Positions 28,597-40,900 of a stretch of DNA of 64,000 nt are shown here, piece after piece; the stretch's first letter is position 1; the number at the start of each line of letters is the position of its first letter. This DNA comes from Phytophthora colocasiae. Taxonomy: Eukaryota; Oomycota; Peronosporomycetes; Peronosporales; Peronosporaceae. Where the stretch lies: NCBI GenBank assembly GCA_018806915.1, contig JAGKQI010000071.1:186001-250000 (forward strand), written 5' to 3'. Under the pieces are notes generated by a model. It was not told where the DNA came from. It was given only the letters and a program-made list of their open reading frames with translations, and did no database searches. Position numbers and translations under genes: made by a program.

Positions 28597-30290
28597 GATA
28601 CACAGCTTGGAGAAAGTTCCGCACTGATGGATCGTGACCAGGAGGGGCGGTTGACATGATGTTAATTCCGATTTTCGAGCGACAGGTGGATATTACGTTA
28701 CGATGTGATTGGTTATACTATGGGTTATAAGCGAAAGGGACTTTGGGACGCGGCCGCACCCGTGCGACATCTGTGGAAGATTGTGGATAAACCTTCGCCT
28801 GACTGTAAAGGGGCCCAAAGGACCAGAAGTGTACTTCAGAGTGTGCACAACTCTGAAGGTCAACTACACTCTGTCTGGTCACCGGACTTTCCCCGACGAT
28901 GAGTGCCTAAGTTCTGGCGGAAAGTCTCTCAGAAGAACGTATCTCTGAGAGACCTCATCCCGTTACCGTCCAGCGCGACGATGGATGGTTCAAGGATTCA
29001 CAATGTATACCCGCAGAGACCAAGTATCGCGCGCCGGACGCCGCGCACCCGCGCAACCCTCAAGATCTTCATGTTCGTTGTAGCATTGGTGCTCCGTACT
29101 CTGGTTTCGTACTCAAGACTCTGGTATCTCTAACTCTGAGTGACTAAGACTCTGAAAAGCAAGTGATATCAGACTCTGAAAACCAGGATACCAGACTCTG
29201 AAACCACCGAAGATCCAAGACCATACTGAAACCAAGTGAACCCAAGTTCAAGTCACGCATTCAAGTGATTACTGACCTGCACATCCCCCGTAATGACGTC
29301 TCTACCTGTCAACCCATCGAGATCGGCTGCACAGACTGCATACTGAGGCCGAGTCAAAGTACCAGATGTATACAAAGACCAAGAGTACCTGAGATATGAA
29401 GACTGACTGCATAAAGGACGCAAAAGACGACAAGAAGAAGAGAGTTACCAGAGATATATGATAGCTATGAGGAAGATAAACGATAAACAGAGTTCAATTT
29501 GCCGTGTAACCCAGAAGTCGTTGTATTTCTGTTTGCAAGGCCATGCCAAGCATCGCTGCCGTGTGATCTCTCGCCTATTCAATCCCCTTAGGCGGAGATC
29601 AGGTAACGTAGCGACCTGAAAGGACCCGCCTATTCCATATCCTAGTTGGGTCGTTTGTTTTGTCTCTAGCGGTAGCCCATTTCATATTGCTCGTTTGGAC
29701 AGGCTCTGGAAACTAGACAGTCGTTTTCAGAGTGCAAGGTAGACTGTTATATATAGCCGATTGTATTGGTTTATATTTTCCCTCTATACTAGAGGATGGT
29801 GCGCGAACGTAAAGGGATACCAGACAGACCAGGTGTCTGGTAGCAAGTCCCTACTTGACCTGGAGTGTTAGCCCACCGTTCAAGGGCCTAGAAAGAATAA
29901 GAACGGCTGTATATATTTGTATATTTTCGAACTCTGTATATTGGTTGTTTATCTCTGAAAGTCAGGCATCTCGGTTCTGGATTTGTGATATTCAGACACC
30001 GATTTCAGGCTTTCTCTGGTATATCCACCTCTTTTCGACCACCGACTTCCTGGAAACCATCTTGGTTCCCAGAGATTCCGACTCCCGAACGCTCCTGGAA
30101 GGATCTCCTGAATACCGACACCAGACTCCAAGGGAACCCCTACTTCTCTTCACAACACATTCTCAGACTCCGGCGAGGGTCATATTTCCGAAGACAACGA
30201 ACCCACGAGGATACCGCAAGGTACCACACGCCAACCTATCGTTGTACGGCTCTGAAAACCCCTTTTCAGTAGTCGTATAACTAGGGTTCA
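28597..30290 (+). other. Non-coding 3' region of element C, probably including LTR sequence
   Basis: No supported gene. Contains several ACTCTGAAAA(C) motifs (28510, 29148, 29173, 30250) and a TATA-like TTATATATAG at 29747-29756. An LTR is expected here, but element C's 5' LTR is missing and A's 3' LTR is outside the window, so no boundary can be fixed. Confidence 0.45.
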
Positions 30291-30461
30291 CTATACGCCC
30301 CCTGCTCCGCGACCAAAGTTTCACCGACTTCGCGACACGTAGGTCTTCTCGCGACCGAGGTGGCCGCTTGTGGGCGTGTCGTGGGCCTCATAGAGGATAC
30401 GATACTTCAGGTCCTCATCGTGAGGAACCACCACACGTGGTGGGTCATCCTGACCCGTGCT

Positions 30462-31523
30462 TTAGTACAGCAGACCGCCTTCCAGGCTATAGCGTTGTAG
30501 TCTCGCCTTTAGGCGTCGTGACAGAGTCACCTTTGAGTCCTTAAACTCATCGCTCCCTAGAGCTTGAAGCAGCGCGACACAAGAGTCGTCCTGAGCGTAC
30601 GCTGCTCGAACCATGTCCGTCACGGACGACGTCACCGAGGTGACATGAGATAACTCATAGTCCGGGCGACGTGATAACGCGTCAGCGAGGACGTTCTGCC
30701 TGCCAGGCTTGTACTTCACCTCGAAGTTATACTCCGCAAAGAAGGAGAGCCATCGAGCCATCCTCTGCGAGAGGTGAGGCGTCTGCGTCGCTGTGCGTAG
30801 TGACGCATGATCCGTGTAGATCACAAACGGCTTGGAGCCGAGCAGGTAAACCCTGAATTTGACGAGAGCGTACTTCATCGCAAGTAGCTCCTTGTCATGA
30901 ACTGGATAGTTCTTCTCAGCAGCCTTGAGCTGTCGAGACTCAAACGCAATGACGCGTTCGCGCCCGTCGGCGTCCGCTTGTAGCAAAGCACTGCCGATGG
31001 CAAAGTCCGAGGCGTCACAGACGACGATGAACGGACGATCGGGGTCTGGCAACGCCAGTATCGGTGCCTGAAGCAGGCTATCCTTGATACGAGTGAACGC
31101 ACTCTCGTGCTCAGCACGCCATGCCCATTCGGCATCCTTCTTAAGGAGATCCGACAGTGGCCGAGCCAACTCAGCGTAGTTCTCGCTGTACTTGTGCAAG
31201 TAGTTGGCCAAGCCCAGCCACTTACGCAAGTCCTTCTGGTTAAAGGGAACCGGCCAGTCCACAATGGCCTTGACCTTTGCTGGATCAGCACGAAGGCCAT
31301 GCTTCCCAATGAAGCACCCTAGGAAAGGGATTTCCTCCGCGCCAAAGACGCACTTGTCCGCGTTGGCGTACAACTTGTTGGTGCGCATGCACTCGAGAAC
31401 TGCTCTCACGTGTTCCACGTGTACCTCGACATCAGTCTTCCCGTGCTCAGCACGACTGTGGACGAACACATCGTCAAAGTACGTCTGTGCGAATGCCCGT
31501 AGGGGCCTGAACAACTGCGTCAC
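30462..31523 (-). pseudogene. Element D RT C-terminal half and RNase H
   Basis: Open from the catalytic FAQTYFDDVFVHS through the RT thumb (LGCFIGKHGLRADPAKV, WLGLANYLHKYSENYAELA) and RNase H (FIVVCDASDFAIGSAL, NYPVHDKELLAMKYAL, FVIYTDHASL, DALSRRPDYE). It stops at a TAA where B has TAC (LLY then stop). The sequence continues as B-like to 30342. Confidence 0.88.
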
Positions 31524-31559
31524 TAGACGATTGAACGTTGCAGGCGCATTCGACAGCCC

Positions 31560-33500
31560 TTAGGGCATGACGAGCCACTCCCAGAGCATACCGCTCGGGG
31601 TGCTCACCGCTGTAAGCGGAATATCACTGGCTCGCATGAGCAGCTGATAGTACCCATCGACTAAGTCGAGCGCACTGTACATGGTGCAACCCACCATGTT
31701 GTTCTGAAGAACATCCTTCCTAGGAATCGGCGTCTGCGCCGGAATCGTGGCAGCGTTGAGCTTGTTAAAAGCGTGAACGATACGCCACTTGCCATTCGGC
31801 TTTCTGACACAGAACGTTGGCGCGGAGTGCGGAGACTTGCTCTCGCGCACGAGACCCGCCGCGTGCTTAGCACGGAAGAAGGCGTCAATGACGTCGCATT
31901 GCTCTTTAGGAAGAGGCCACTGCCGGGTCACGCAGTATTTAGTTCCGGGAACTAAGTCGATCTCGTGACGAACGCCTCGGTCAGGAGGCAGGCCACTCGG
32001 TGGTTCCTTTGAGACAACGTCTCCATATTCCTTCAGCAAGGAGTAGAAGGGATCCGAGGGATTCTTGAGGATCTCCGATCCACTCCTGGCGCTCAGCGCC
32101 TTCTTGACCTCGGCCAAGACGGACTCGTCAACGAGGGACGATGAGTTTAACTCCTCTTCAGGCCGAACGATGACCACCTCGGCGAGTCCGCCAGCCTTCA
32201 AGGCATCGCCAAAGTCGGCGAACGACATCTCCTCTAGCTCAAGGAGCTTGTCAACACTCGGCAGTCCGTCCAGCAGGACGCTGCCTTCGGCACTGCCGTC
32301 CACTCCATCAACCAGAGTGTATAGCTGCCCACAGCCCTCCCGTGCGTTGACACTTGACGTCACGGACGACTCAGACGCAGAGCGTCTCGCCCATAGGGCC
32401 TTACGACGTCGTCGTCTAGCCGACGAACGTCCACTCGACGGAGTACGTGCCGCCGCACAGGTTTCGGCCCCTTCAGGCCCAGTTTCAGTGACACTCTGCG
32501 ATCCACTCGGTCGACGACCGATGCCGCTCAGCGGAGTACGTGCCGCTGCACAATCAATGACCGTAACAGGTCCAGTGTCAGAGACACTCAGCGATCGACT
32601 TGGTCCACGACCAGTATCACTCGACGGAGTACGTGCCGCCCCACAGTTCACGGCCTGGTAAGGCCCGATGCCATCGGCATCCAGTGACGGTCCATGACCG
32701 GCGTCACTCAGCGGAGTACGTGCCGCCCCACAGGGGTTACGTGAGCTTTGCCCACACGTTGACTCACTGTCAACCAGCGCTACGCGCTCAACAGGACTGC
32801 GGTCCTCGCACTCGGTGCTGTCCACCAACTCGGACACACCGACTTCCAGCATCGTAGCCGACTCGGCTCGATGCTCGCGCCAATAGCGCTTCTGCTTCCT
32901 AGCAGAGGTGGGTTCATGACTCGCCAAAGCTCCACTAGGAGAGAAGTGCGTAGCACCTAAGGTCTTCGACCTCCAATCAATCCATGGCTCGTGGCGCTCC
33001 AGCCACGCCATGCCAAGGATGAGGTCGTACCTCGAATCCAGGTCCAGGACCAAGCAGCGTTCCACGCTATCGAAGTCCAAGAACTTCAGCCGCAGGTCCA
33101 TGGGGACCTTGGCCACCGTGACACGGACGCCCGTCGCTAGACGGACTGTGACTGTGTCACCTCTTCGCGCTCGAAGCGCCTCAGCATATTGCTGACTACC
33201 TTCAACGGTGGAGCGTCTGACGTAGTTGCCAGACGCCCCCGAATCGATCAACACGATCCACGGCTTCTCAAAGCCCTTCACGTCCACCTGGACGACCAGC
33301 AAGCCCTGCTTGCTCACACGTTCCGTGTTCAAGAGCACGAAGCTCTTCGGGGCTGAGCCCCAGTGCCTCTCACCCACTGCAGAACTCAGTTCTTCCCCAG
33401 TAGACCACCCCGCGTCTACTGGGAGCCGTCGTTTCCCTGGGCAGAGCCCAAAGCGGGACCCGCGACAGGGTTGCGGCCATTCTGGCCGGCGCGCTCTTTG
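31560..33500 (-). pseudogene. Element D protease and RT N-terminal half
   Basis: Long frame with protease IVLIDSGASGNYVRR, the repeated AARTPLSD-type linker, then RT motifs WPLPKEQCDVIDAFFRAKH, TFCVRKPNGKWRIVHAFNKL and YSALDLVDGYYQLLMRAS. It ends at a TAA (near 31561) where element B has CAA (P-Q-G), so one nonsense change separates it from the FDD half. The upstream limit is taken where the frame leaves gag sequence. Confidence 0.87.
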
Positions 33501-34392
33501 CGCAGAGGGCAGTTGGGCCTCAGGTGTGAGGGACTGCCGCATGTATAGCACCGGCGGGTGCTCATACGCTGCACCGCAGCTCGTAGCTCAGCTACCTCAT
33601 CTTCAGCATAGCTGAAGTCCATGGGCTCAGGTCCACCGGACCCTGTGCTGCTAGCACCGACCCTCGACAACTTAAAGTTGTGTTCGGCATTCAATGCCAC
33701 GCTGACAGCATCTTCGAAGCTGTGGGGTTCTGACGGAATGTCTCCGTCCTGGCCACGCCAGCTCGTAAGCCTTCCATGAAGACGGTCACGGCGACCACCT
33801 CAGGTAGAGGGTCGGCAGCCATGCCAGCAATGAGCGTGCGCAGCTCTTGGACATAGTCCACCAGATCCTTCTTGCCCTGGCGACAAGCAAGGAAGCGTGA
33901 CCGCACGCGATACGCCTGGTTAGGCGGAGCAAACACTTGCGTGAGCTTAGCCTTTAGCTCGCCCCATGTGGGAAAGGCCGCTTCCACCGACGTCCCAGAC
34001 GTCAAGGCCCATTCTCGTGCTCGTCCTTCGAGCTTAGAGATGGCAAACGCAACGCGTTGCCCCTCCAACTGGAGCATGGCGGCCCCCATGGCCATTTCGA
34101 CCTCTCGGGTCCACAAAAGGAGGTTCTCTCCCTCATTCCCGTGGAAGGTCTTCACGCTGAGCGTGACGGGCTTAGCTCTCGGAGCAGGGGTAACCCCGTT
34201 TACATTCCGCTGAATGTGCTCGACGAGAGCGTTTTCGTACGAGGCAAATGCCTCGAGGCGCGCGTTGACGGCCTCCGGCCCTTGGGACGCAAGGTGCGCC
34301 GTACCTTCCGGGCCCAGCAAGGACGTAAGCTTGTTAAGCGTGTCCCGCTGACTCGGAGTCAAGTGAGCGTATGCTTCTGGCTCCATTCTCAC
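33416..34392 (-). pseudogene. Element D gag
   Basis: Starts ATG at 34390-34392 ([20 protein letters not shown]). 233 residues open to about 33691 ([21 protein letters not shown]), then a frameshift into 33416-33700 with a CCHC knuckle CYTCGSPSHLRPNC. Capsid-like then nucleocapsid organisation with a single knuckle, unlike the three in A/C. Confidence 0.85.
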
Positions 34393-34426
34393 AGAGAAAC
34401 AGTCTTCAACTCAGGAGTTGGATTGA

Positions 34427-34441
34427 CTACTAGTGCTACCA
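34427..34441 (-). other. Element D primer-binding site
   Basis: Minus-strand TGGTAGCACTAGTAG two bases inside the 5' LTR, the same position as in B with a few substitutions. Confidence 0.65.
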
Positions 34442-34443
34442 GA

Positions 34444-34866
34444 TGCAGCGGGGCTGCGTAGGTGTGCACGACACAGAGGAAGTAGTTGACTCGTAGAGGC
34501 TTGCTTGCAAGGCAGTAGCCTTCGGTTCTATACAAGAACCAAGTAGTCCACTAAATACGGGACTCTCACAATCAGTGTCCCTATAATAAAGGAACTAACA
34601 CTAATTATGTAAAACGCAAACTGATTTTTATTGACTTTATTGCCCTACTCCTAAATGTAACGGATTTAGTATCTAGCATACTAAATCCTAATCAAAATGC
34701 AACGTGAGGCTCTGAGGCCATCTACGTATCTATTCGTGTGTGCCACACCCTTATGTACCCACATAAATGTATCCATGAGTGTCACACACCATTATGTACC
34801 CACATAAATGAATCCACGTGTGTCACACACACCAACGAGAAACATTCGTGTAACATCCCCGTTACA
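34444..34866 (-). repeat. Element D 5' LTR
   Basis: Starts TGCAGCGGGGCTGCG and ends CCCCGTTACA, like the B LTRs. The first ~250 bp match B; the rest differs and holds a ~41-bp tandem repeat. The flanking TGCGC (34867-34871) would be the target duplication, but the other end of D is lost. Confidence 0.85.
34738..34828. repeat. Tandem repeat inside the D LTR
   Basis: Two and a bit copies of a roughly 41-bp unit containing TTATGTACCCACATAAATG and GTGTCACACAC. The inner TTATGTacccACATAA is itself a palindrome. Absent from the B LTRs. Confidence 0.75.
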
Positions 34867-36232
34867 TGCGCCCAGACACCGACTAACGGAGGGGGTCCCC
34901 CGATGATCCGTGATCTTGCTGCGTGTAGTGTTCACCTTGTGTACCCGTCGGTAGGCGGGTTACGCTCTTCCAGGTGACTTCTGAAGATGTCTTGGGACGA
35001 GAAGAATGTCTTGGGTGACGCAGGGGTGTGAGATAGCGTGGGAATGCTTCACTCTACCTCGGAGAGGTTGATCCGGGTCACAGGCGAGTTCTCGAGCCTT
35101 GATCCGGTCGCCTGGTCTTCGATCCAGGTCTTCCAAAGGTCCAATGTTGGGGATCTGGTCCCTTCCTTTACGATGCTTGCCGCTTCCTATAGCGGGTGTC
35201 TTGATGGGTTGAGAGTCGACGAGATCGTCAGGCCAAGCAGCCAATTCCTTCCGATCCGTAGTTCGCACGTAAAGGATAGATCACTAGATAGGGTAAAACT
35301 GGCCAATGTATTATCCAGAATTAACCTCTATGTTAGATCTCTTCTCCTTACCTTCTTGATGCCGGGGGGCCAATGTAATTCCCAGTGGAACGAAGGCACT
35401 TGTGATGTCCAGAGCAAATTCGATTCTGTTTATGGTTATTCCTATGTCTACTAGTCCCATCCTCATCTGCTATCCTACGATCACCTGACACCCGGCTACA
35501 CAGCTGCTCTTCCGATCTTCGATCTCGATCTCCCCTAACCCTTGATCGCGATCTCGATCACCGATCTCGATCATCGATCTCGAACTTGATGTACGATCTT
35601 GACCAGCAGTCTTGATCGGCTATCTTGAACAACGACCTTGATCAGAAATCTTCTCGCTTGATCTAGTATCCCCGTGTCGTCGATAGTCAAGATCGTGATC
35701 TTCCCGAACTTGAACATCGCTCCCCCCGTGCGACCGATGCTGCCGCCATTGTTCGGACTGGAAATCTCCTCTCGGCATAATCCCTGCATGGCTGCCTCCT
35801 CGGGCATTCCTTGAATCTCCTTCGGCTTAACACAGTGTGTAACGTCACTGATCTTGTGCGATTCACGCTGATCGCTGGATATCGGCTCCCTTTCCGGCGG
35901 CATCTCACGATCAGGTCGTTGTCGATCCACAGCAGATCGTGCCTGTCCCGATCGTGCCTGCCCCGATCTGCCGCCGCTTTGGTCCCCTTCTCCCTGGTGC
36001 TGAGCCACTACGTGAGACCTTACGGTGGGGCACTCTGATCGCTTAGTCCCACTCGATCAAGACGCCATCCATCATCCACTTGCGGAGAGATCAAGACGAT
36101 TATCGACCCGGGTCCATTCGTCAGCCGTCGTTCGCGCAATCTGGGGTCATCAACCGGTATCTTGCTACGCCAGAGGCCCCTGTCGCTTGATCCGACTCTC
36201 TCCGGGCCTGACGTTGCCTTTTCTCGGATTTC
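34867..36232. other. Unassigned repeat-like region, GATC-rich
   Basis: No gene I can name. Minus-strand frames at 34960-35268 (102 aa) and 35571-36008 (145 aa) look protein-like only in patches. Between about 35505 and 36070 the plus strand is very rich in GATC/CGATCT words. It may be a remnant of another retroelement; no domain supports this. Confidence 0.35.
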
Positions 36233-36374
36233 TTATTCGCGCTTCACCACAATCACCTTGTTAAATTGTTCGACTGGGTTGTTAGTCTTAGCGAAGCCAG
36301 GTGGCGACCAGAAGCACTGCCACTTGCAGTATCGACTTTTGAGCCACACCTTCTGAAAGTAGTCAGCAAAACGT

Positions 36375-37274
36375 TTAACCCCCCAACACTCACGCCATTT
36401 TTGGCCTCGTGTAAAGGCGTGAACATGTTGTTAAAAACAACATGTTAATGCCAGGCAATACTTGATATTTGTATGGTCACCTTAAGTTCGTCTGGACAAA
36501 GATTTGGTTGGCCGTGTACAGACAAGTCTATCGCACGATTATGTCAAACATGTTGTAAAAGACGTCGACGCTTCAGACCTGCCAGCAAACATGTTGTTAT
36601 TGACTCCATCTAAAATGCCCCTTTTACCGGAACTGCATTGTCTGTGGAAGATCGCTGCACAGAAGATAGACGTGCCGCAAAACTATGTTCGGAGCTGCAG
36701 TTGACACGCAATAGATGCATTACGCTTACTCTCATCACGCTATATAAACACGCGCCCCACTACAAAAATAGCCTACTCCGCCGCGTCTTCATCCACTTCC
36801 TCCGCATCTTCTTCCTCGTCGTCTCCCTCTTCCGCCCCCTCTTCCGCCCTATCTATAAAGTCGCGATGCTCCGTTACTAGTCTTCGCCGTTCTTCGGGGC
36901 TTCTCCCCGCCTTGAAAACTTCAGACTCCAGTCGGGTCTCACGTCGGGAAACCATCTCCTCTGCAAGTCTTAACTGTTTCAAACTGACTGGCTTTCAGCC
37001 AGTCATCGTCTTCGAGCAATCAACTTCATACGAAAAGCCCTGTCGCTGCAGTTAGTCATCACTTCTACAGCCGTTTTTACAACTCAAAAGTACTGTCGCT
37101 GCAGTTAGTCATCACATCTCCAGCCATTTTTTGCAACTATTTGACCTACCTGCGTGCAAACTGGCAGAGACTGCACGAAATGTGCGTGCCTTAACATGTT
37201 GTTTTTAACAGCATGTTAGGAAAAAGTGCAAAAAGCGATGTTGCAATTAACTACCTTGAGTGTTGGGGGGTTAA
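36375..37274. mobile_element. Non-autonomous piggyBac-type element (PB2 derivative) inserted in the MULE
   Basis: Inner element 36379-37270 (892 bp) flanked by TTAA at 36375-36378 and 37271-37274. Ends CCCCCCAACACTC and its inverse GAGTGTTGGGGGG. Subterminal palindromes of the type AACATGTTGT...ACAACATGTT occur near both ends (36423 and 37194). A minus-strand relic at 36773-36982 (VSRRETRLESEVFKAG, EERRRLVTEHRDF) matches the N-terminus of the PB2 transposase (VGRRETRREADAFKAR), so it arose by internal deletion from a PB2-like element. Confidence 0.88.
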
Positions 37275-37905
37275 GTTCAGGAATAGCCCGCCACACAGAA
37301 TCCGCTTTCTCGACGACCTCATTATACTCGAGCTCGCTTCTCGAGTAGTGCATTTCGTAGATGTAGCGATAAACTAAGTGCTTAGCGTTGTTCGATAGTC
37401 CACCGAGTCGCTTCTTAACATTCTCAACGACATGGAAGAAGCACATCAGGTAGGTAGGAGTAGTGCGATCCGTTCTGAGCGCTAGTGTCTGCTCAAACCC
37501 ATTGTATTGGGCGTTTATTGTACCGCTGTGCGCTGCGACGTAATGAAAAATGCCAAGGGGTGGAACTGGCGCGCTGAATCCGAAATTCCACAGACCATGA
37601 GAAGGTAGTCACAGAGCACTAGCTTAAAAGTGGCGTCCATGTGAAATACAAACGTGCTGGGATCTCGGTTTGCAGCTTTCAGGAGAAACTTTGTAGTAAT
37701 GCCGATCACTAACGGGTTTCCATCGCTCCCGTCGCCGAGGACAGGGCGGCCATCACTGCCTACCGAGTATCCAAACGTGAAGGCTGCAGAGTCAGGGAGA
37801 TGTTCTGAAAACGGGGTGCCTGCAGCAATCTCAACCATCTCCTCTACTAAATCTGTGTTGGAAAGCCTGCTTCTCTTGTAGTTGTAGACAAAGTTTTGGA
37901 TCTGC

Positions 37906-40900
37906 TTAACCCCTTAGTTCCCTTATGTTGGATCCTCCAACATAAGGTGTGTATACCCTAATTCACTTTTTTCGTAGAGTCTCTGTTATGTTGGATCCTC
38001 CAACATAAGCAGTAGTTATACTTAGAATTTGTATTGTGCTCATCCGTTGTGAAACCCATACTCAATTTCATATTATTTTCAGTTGTAAAAGGGACCGATG
38101 CACAGGTTTAGGCGTTGCTACACCTTCCCCGATCAGGGCGTGGTTGCAGGGCGCAGAAAAGCTTGTTGGCAGCCAACGCGTGGCCGCCAACCGTCCATTC
38201 TCCCCATTCTCGAAAGTGCCGCTCACAGACAACATGGCGGGAACGGTTGGGAAGACGCCACGGGTCACGCTCACCGAAGAGCAGCGTCGCCTGTGTCTTG
38301 AGGCGGAACGTCGAGAGCGCAGGATGCGGCGTGCAGAGCAGAAGGAAGCTGTGGACAATACAGGGACCAATCACGAAACAAAGCCCAAGACAAGGGCACC
38401 ACCGGGTGTCACGAGGCGTCCTAAGAAGGTCGCGGCTAAGACCGTTGCGCAGACAAAGGAACGGACGGAGAGGGTGCAGGCGAAGGAGAGGGCGAAGGAG
38501 ACGTCGCAGGAGAAGGAGACTTCAGAGGCGAAGGAGCGGCCGCAGGCGAAAGAGGTGCCGCATGAGGCGGCCCAGGCAAAGGATATTGTCTCGAACGTAG
38601 TTGCAGACATGGTGACTTCGGTGGCGTTTGCAACGCCAGTCACGCCAAACCGCTGGCCAACACCTGTAGATGCGAGTGCTGCACGTCCTACTGGAAAACG
38701 GAAACGATCAGTCAATGTGTCAAGGCCGGATCGTCGTCGGCGTGTAGTACTGGAAGACAGTGCGGGTGAGCAGGTATGCTATATGTTAGGTTTGTTTACA
38801 TAAACTCCTTGATAGTGATCGGAAATCCAACATAAAACTAACATAAGATGTGCGCAGCCTGAAACGTCTAGTGATGAAAACATCAGCAACGACGAAGGTC
38901 CTACAGCTCCTGGAATTCAGTGTGTCTTTGAGGCAGATCCAAACTTGATGCCATCAGGTGCTGCTACTTCTACCGACCTCAACTCTGATGAAGACCCGGA
39001 AATCGAGGAGGAGCCAGAAGATGAAGTAGAAGGGGAGGGGGGAGACGGATGGGGAGGAGATTGGGACATTGGTTGTCTCTCCGAGGAGGAGGCTGAAGAC
39101 GAGCCTGTGGAGATTCCCGATTCGCTGTGGTCATCAGCAGCAAAGGACGCGGCTTTTATCAAAGCTATGAAGGAGACTGGCTGGGAGTATGGTGAGTTGT
39201 CTTTGCTCCATATATATGGTATGTATGAGCTAACACGGTGTTATCTATTGCAGACGAAAGCAAATTCGGTCCTAATCCGTCCCACGAAGGTCTTTACGAT
39301 GGTCCGTACGGGCCGAGTGACAGTGTGATGGACGTGGCAGACGACCCCTTAGCGCTATTTTTCTATTTTATGCCACCAAAACTATGGCATCAAATTGCCG
39401 TTGAGAGCAATGAATACCACGGGCAGACAATCTCCCGCAGAGCTAGAGCTATCCGGGCGCAGCAGCGACAACGTCGTGGTGGGGGCGGTGACGTGGAAGA
39501 GCTGGGAGAGATTCGCCGACGCCTTGCAGCGACTCCAGACATCGATCCATGGGAGGTTTTACGTGTGATAGCCTTGCTGATCGCACGGATGCTTGTCCCT
39601 ATTCGGAAAGGAATTGATGCGCATTGGAGCGTCAAGAAAGTGTGGGCACTACCTGCTAACAGATTCGCGCTGTTCATGTCCAAGAACAGGTTTTTTCACG
39701 TGATGGGATATTTGCATTTCTCGAATAATAAGTCTCCTCAGGCGAGAACGGATCGCGCATGGAAAATCCGGCCAGTTGTCGACGTGCTGCAGCGAACATT
39801 TGCAAGAGGCTACAAGACCCCGCCTGTTATAAGCTTCGACGAGGCTACCCTTCCATCCAGGTCGCGCTACAACCCCATGCGGCAATTCAACAAGGACAAG
39901 CCTCACCGCTGGGGAACGAAGGTATTTGCGGCTGCCTGCGCAAAGACGGCCTACTGCATGAGGTACGCCGGCTGGGAACGTGGCGAGCTTTAGCTTGTCA
40001 CGTTCGTTTTTTTTTGGCCCAAGTTCTTATGTTGGACTTTGGGTAACACAACAATGCCTTTGCTAACGTTTATCCTAACATAATACTAACACAACTTCTT
40101 GTTGATATACTTTGTAGGATCGAGGTATATTGTGGTACTAAAATGCACCTCCGAACGCCTGTGCCTCAGGACAACAATTCTGGAGAGGCCGCTGTACTTC
40201 GTAACATGAAGGCATTGCTGCCACAGTCACCCGAATCTCCGTGGCGGCTCGTCGTTACGGATCGCTTCTACACGTCAGTGAAGCTGGCATTGGAGCTGAT
40301 GCATCACCGCATTTATTTGACCGGAACGATTCAAACGGACCGAGCTGGTTATGCGCGAGACATCGTTACAGCCAAGAAGTACAAGACCGTGAACAAGCGC
40401 AAAATTTTAGTGCCCCCACAAGGCACTACAAAACTGGCGCAGAACAAGCACTTCCCTCAAATTACAGCGGTGATGTGGATGGACAGAAACCCCGTGCACA
40501 TGCTGTCTAGCGGTGGTAGCCGCACCATGGGTACTGTTAGTAAGTATGTTCTCGACTTTGGAAATTTGCAAGCAACATTTCTCACCTTATTGAAATGACG
40601 TTTAGTGAGACGCGTACACGGAGAGATGCAGGAGGTGCCAGCTCCGGAGCTGGTTCGTGACTACCACCGCTGGATGGGTGGTGTTGACGTTCACGACCAG
40701 CTTCGTATGCAGCGGTACAGTGTCCAGCTGGCCTACAAGTCCCGAAAGTATTATCGAACTTTGTTTTTAGGCCTTCTTGATATGGCCTTGGTGAACGCAT
40801 TTATAGTGCATCGCTACTATCGGAAGGTGAATAACAAGCGCCCCCCCCAAGCACTTTGCATTTATGGAGGAATTGATGGAGCAGCTACTGGCGATCGATT

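Larger units (their letters stand above)
17026..30290 (+). mobile_element. Ty3/Gypsy element C, 5'-truncated
   Basis: Plus-strand copy of the same family as A, starting inside the gag coiled-coil where it abuts the opposite-facing A. Order: gag, frameshift signal, Pol, 385-bp spacer, two convergent minus-strand genes, then about 1.7 kb of non-coding 3' region. The end is set by the switch to element D sequence shortly after 30290. A and C differ throughout, so they are two separate copies and not a recent inverted duplication. Pol carries at least three lesions. Confidence 0.88.
30342..34866 (-). mobile_element. Ty3/Gypsy element D, B-family, 3'-truncated
   Basis: Minus-strand element from its 5' LTR (34444-34866) through gag, protease, RT, RNase H and the start of the integrase finger, where it ends at about 30342 against element C tail sequence. 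Integrase core, chromodomain, antisense region and 3' LTR are absent. It is closely related to B but has few indels; stops at 31561 and 30462 interrupt pol. Confidence 0.9.

Noticed and set aside
29855..30280. 141-codon plus frame in the tail of element C
   Set aside because: No homologue in element A can be checked, no domain, and it lies in the probable LTR or 3' non-coding zone.
29505..30292. Candidate LTR of element C bounded by TGTAACCC and GGGTTCA
   Set aside because: Ends are not exact inverse repeats, no polypurine tract precedes it, and there is no second copy in the window.
35280..35460. Possible LTR/primer-binding site of a Copia element (TTGGCCCCCCGGC)
   Set aside because: No paired LTR, no target duplication and no pol domain nearby.
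38068..38370. Minus-strand frames across PB1 exon 1
   Set aside because: Shadows of the real transposase exon on the plus strand.
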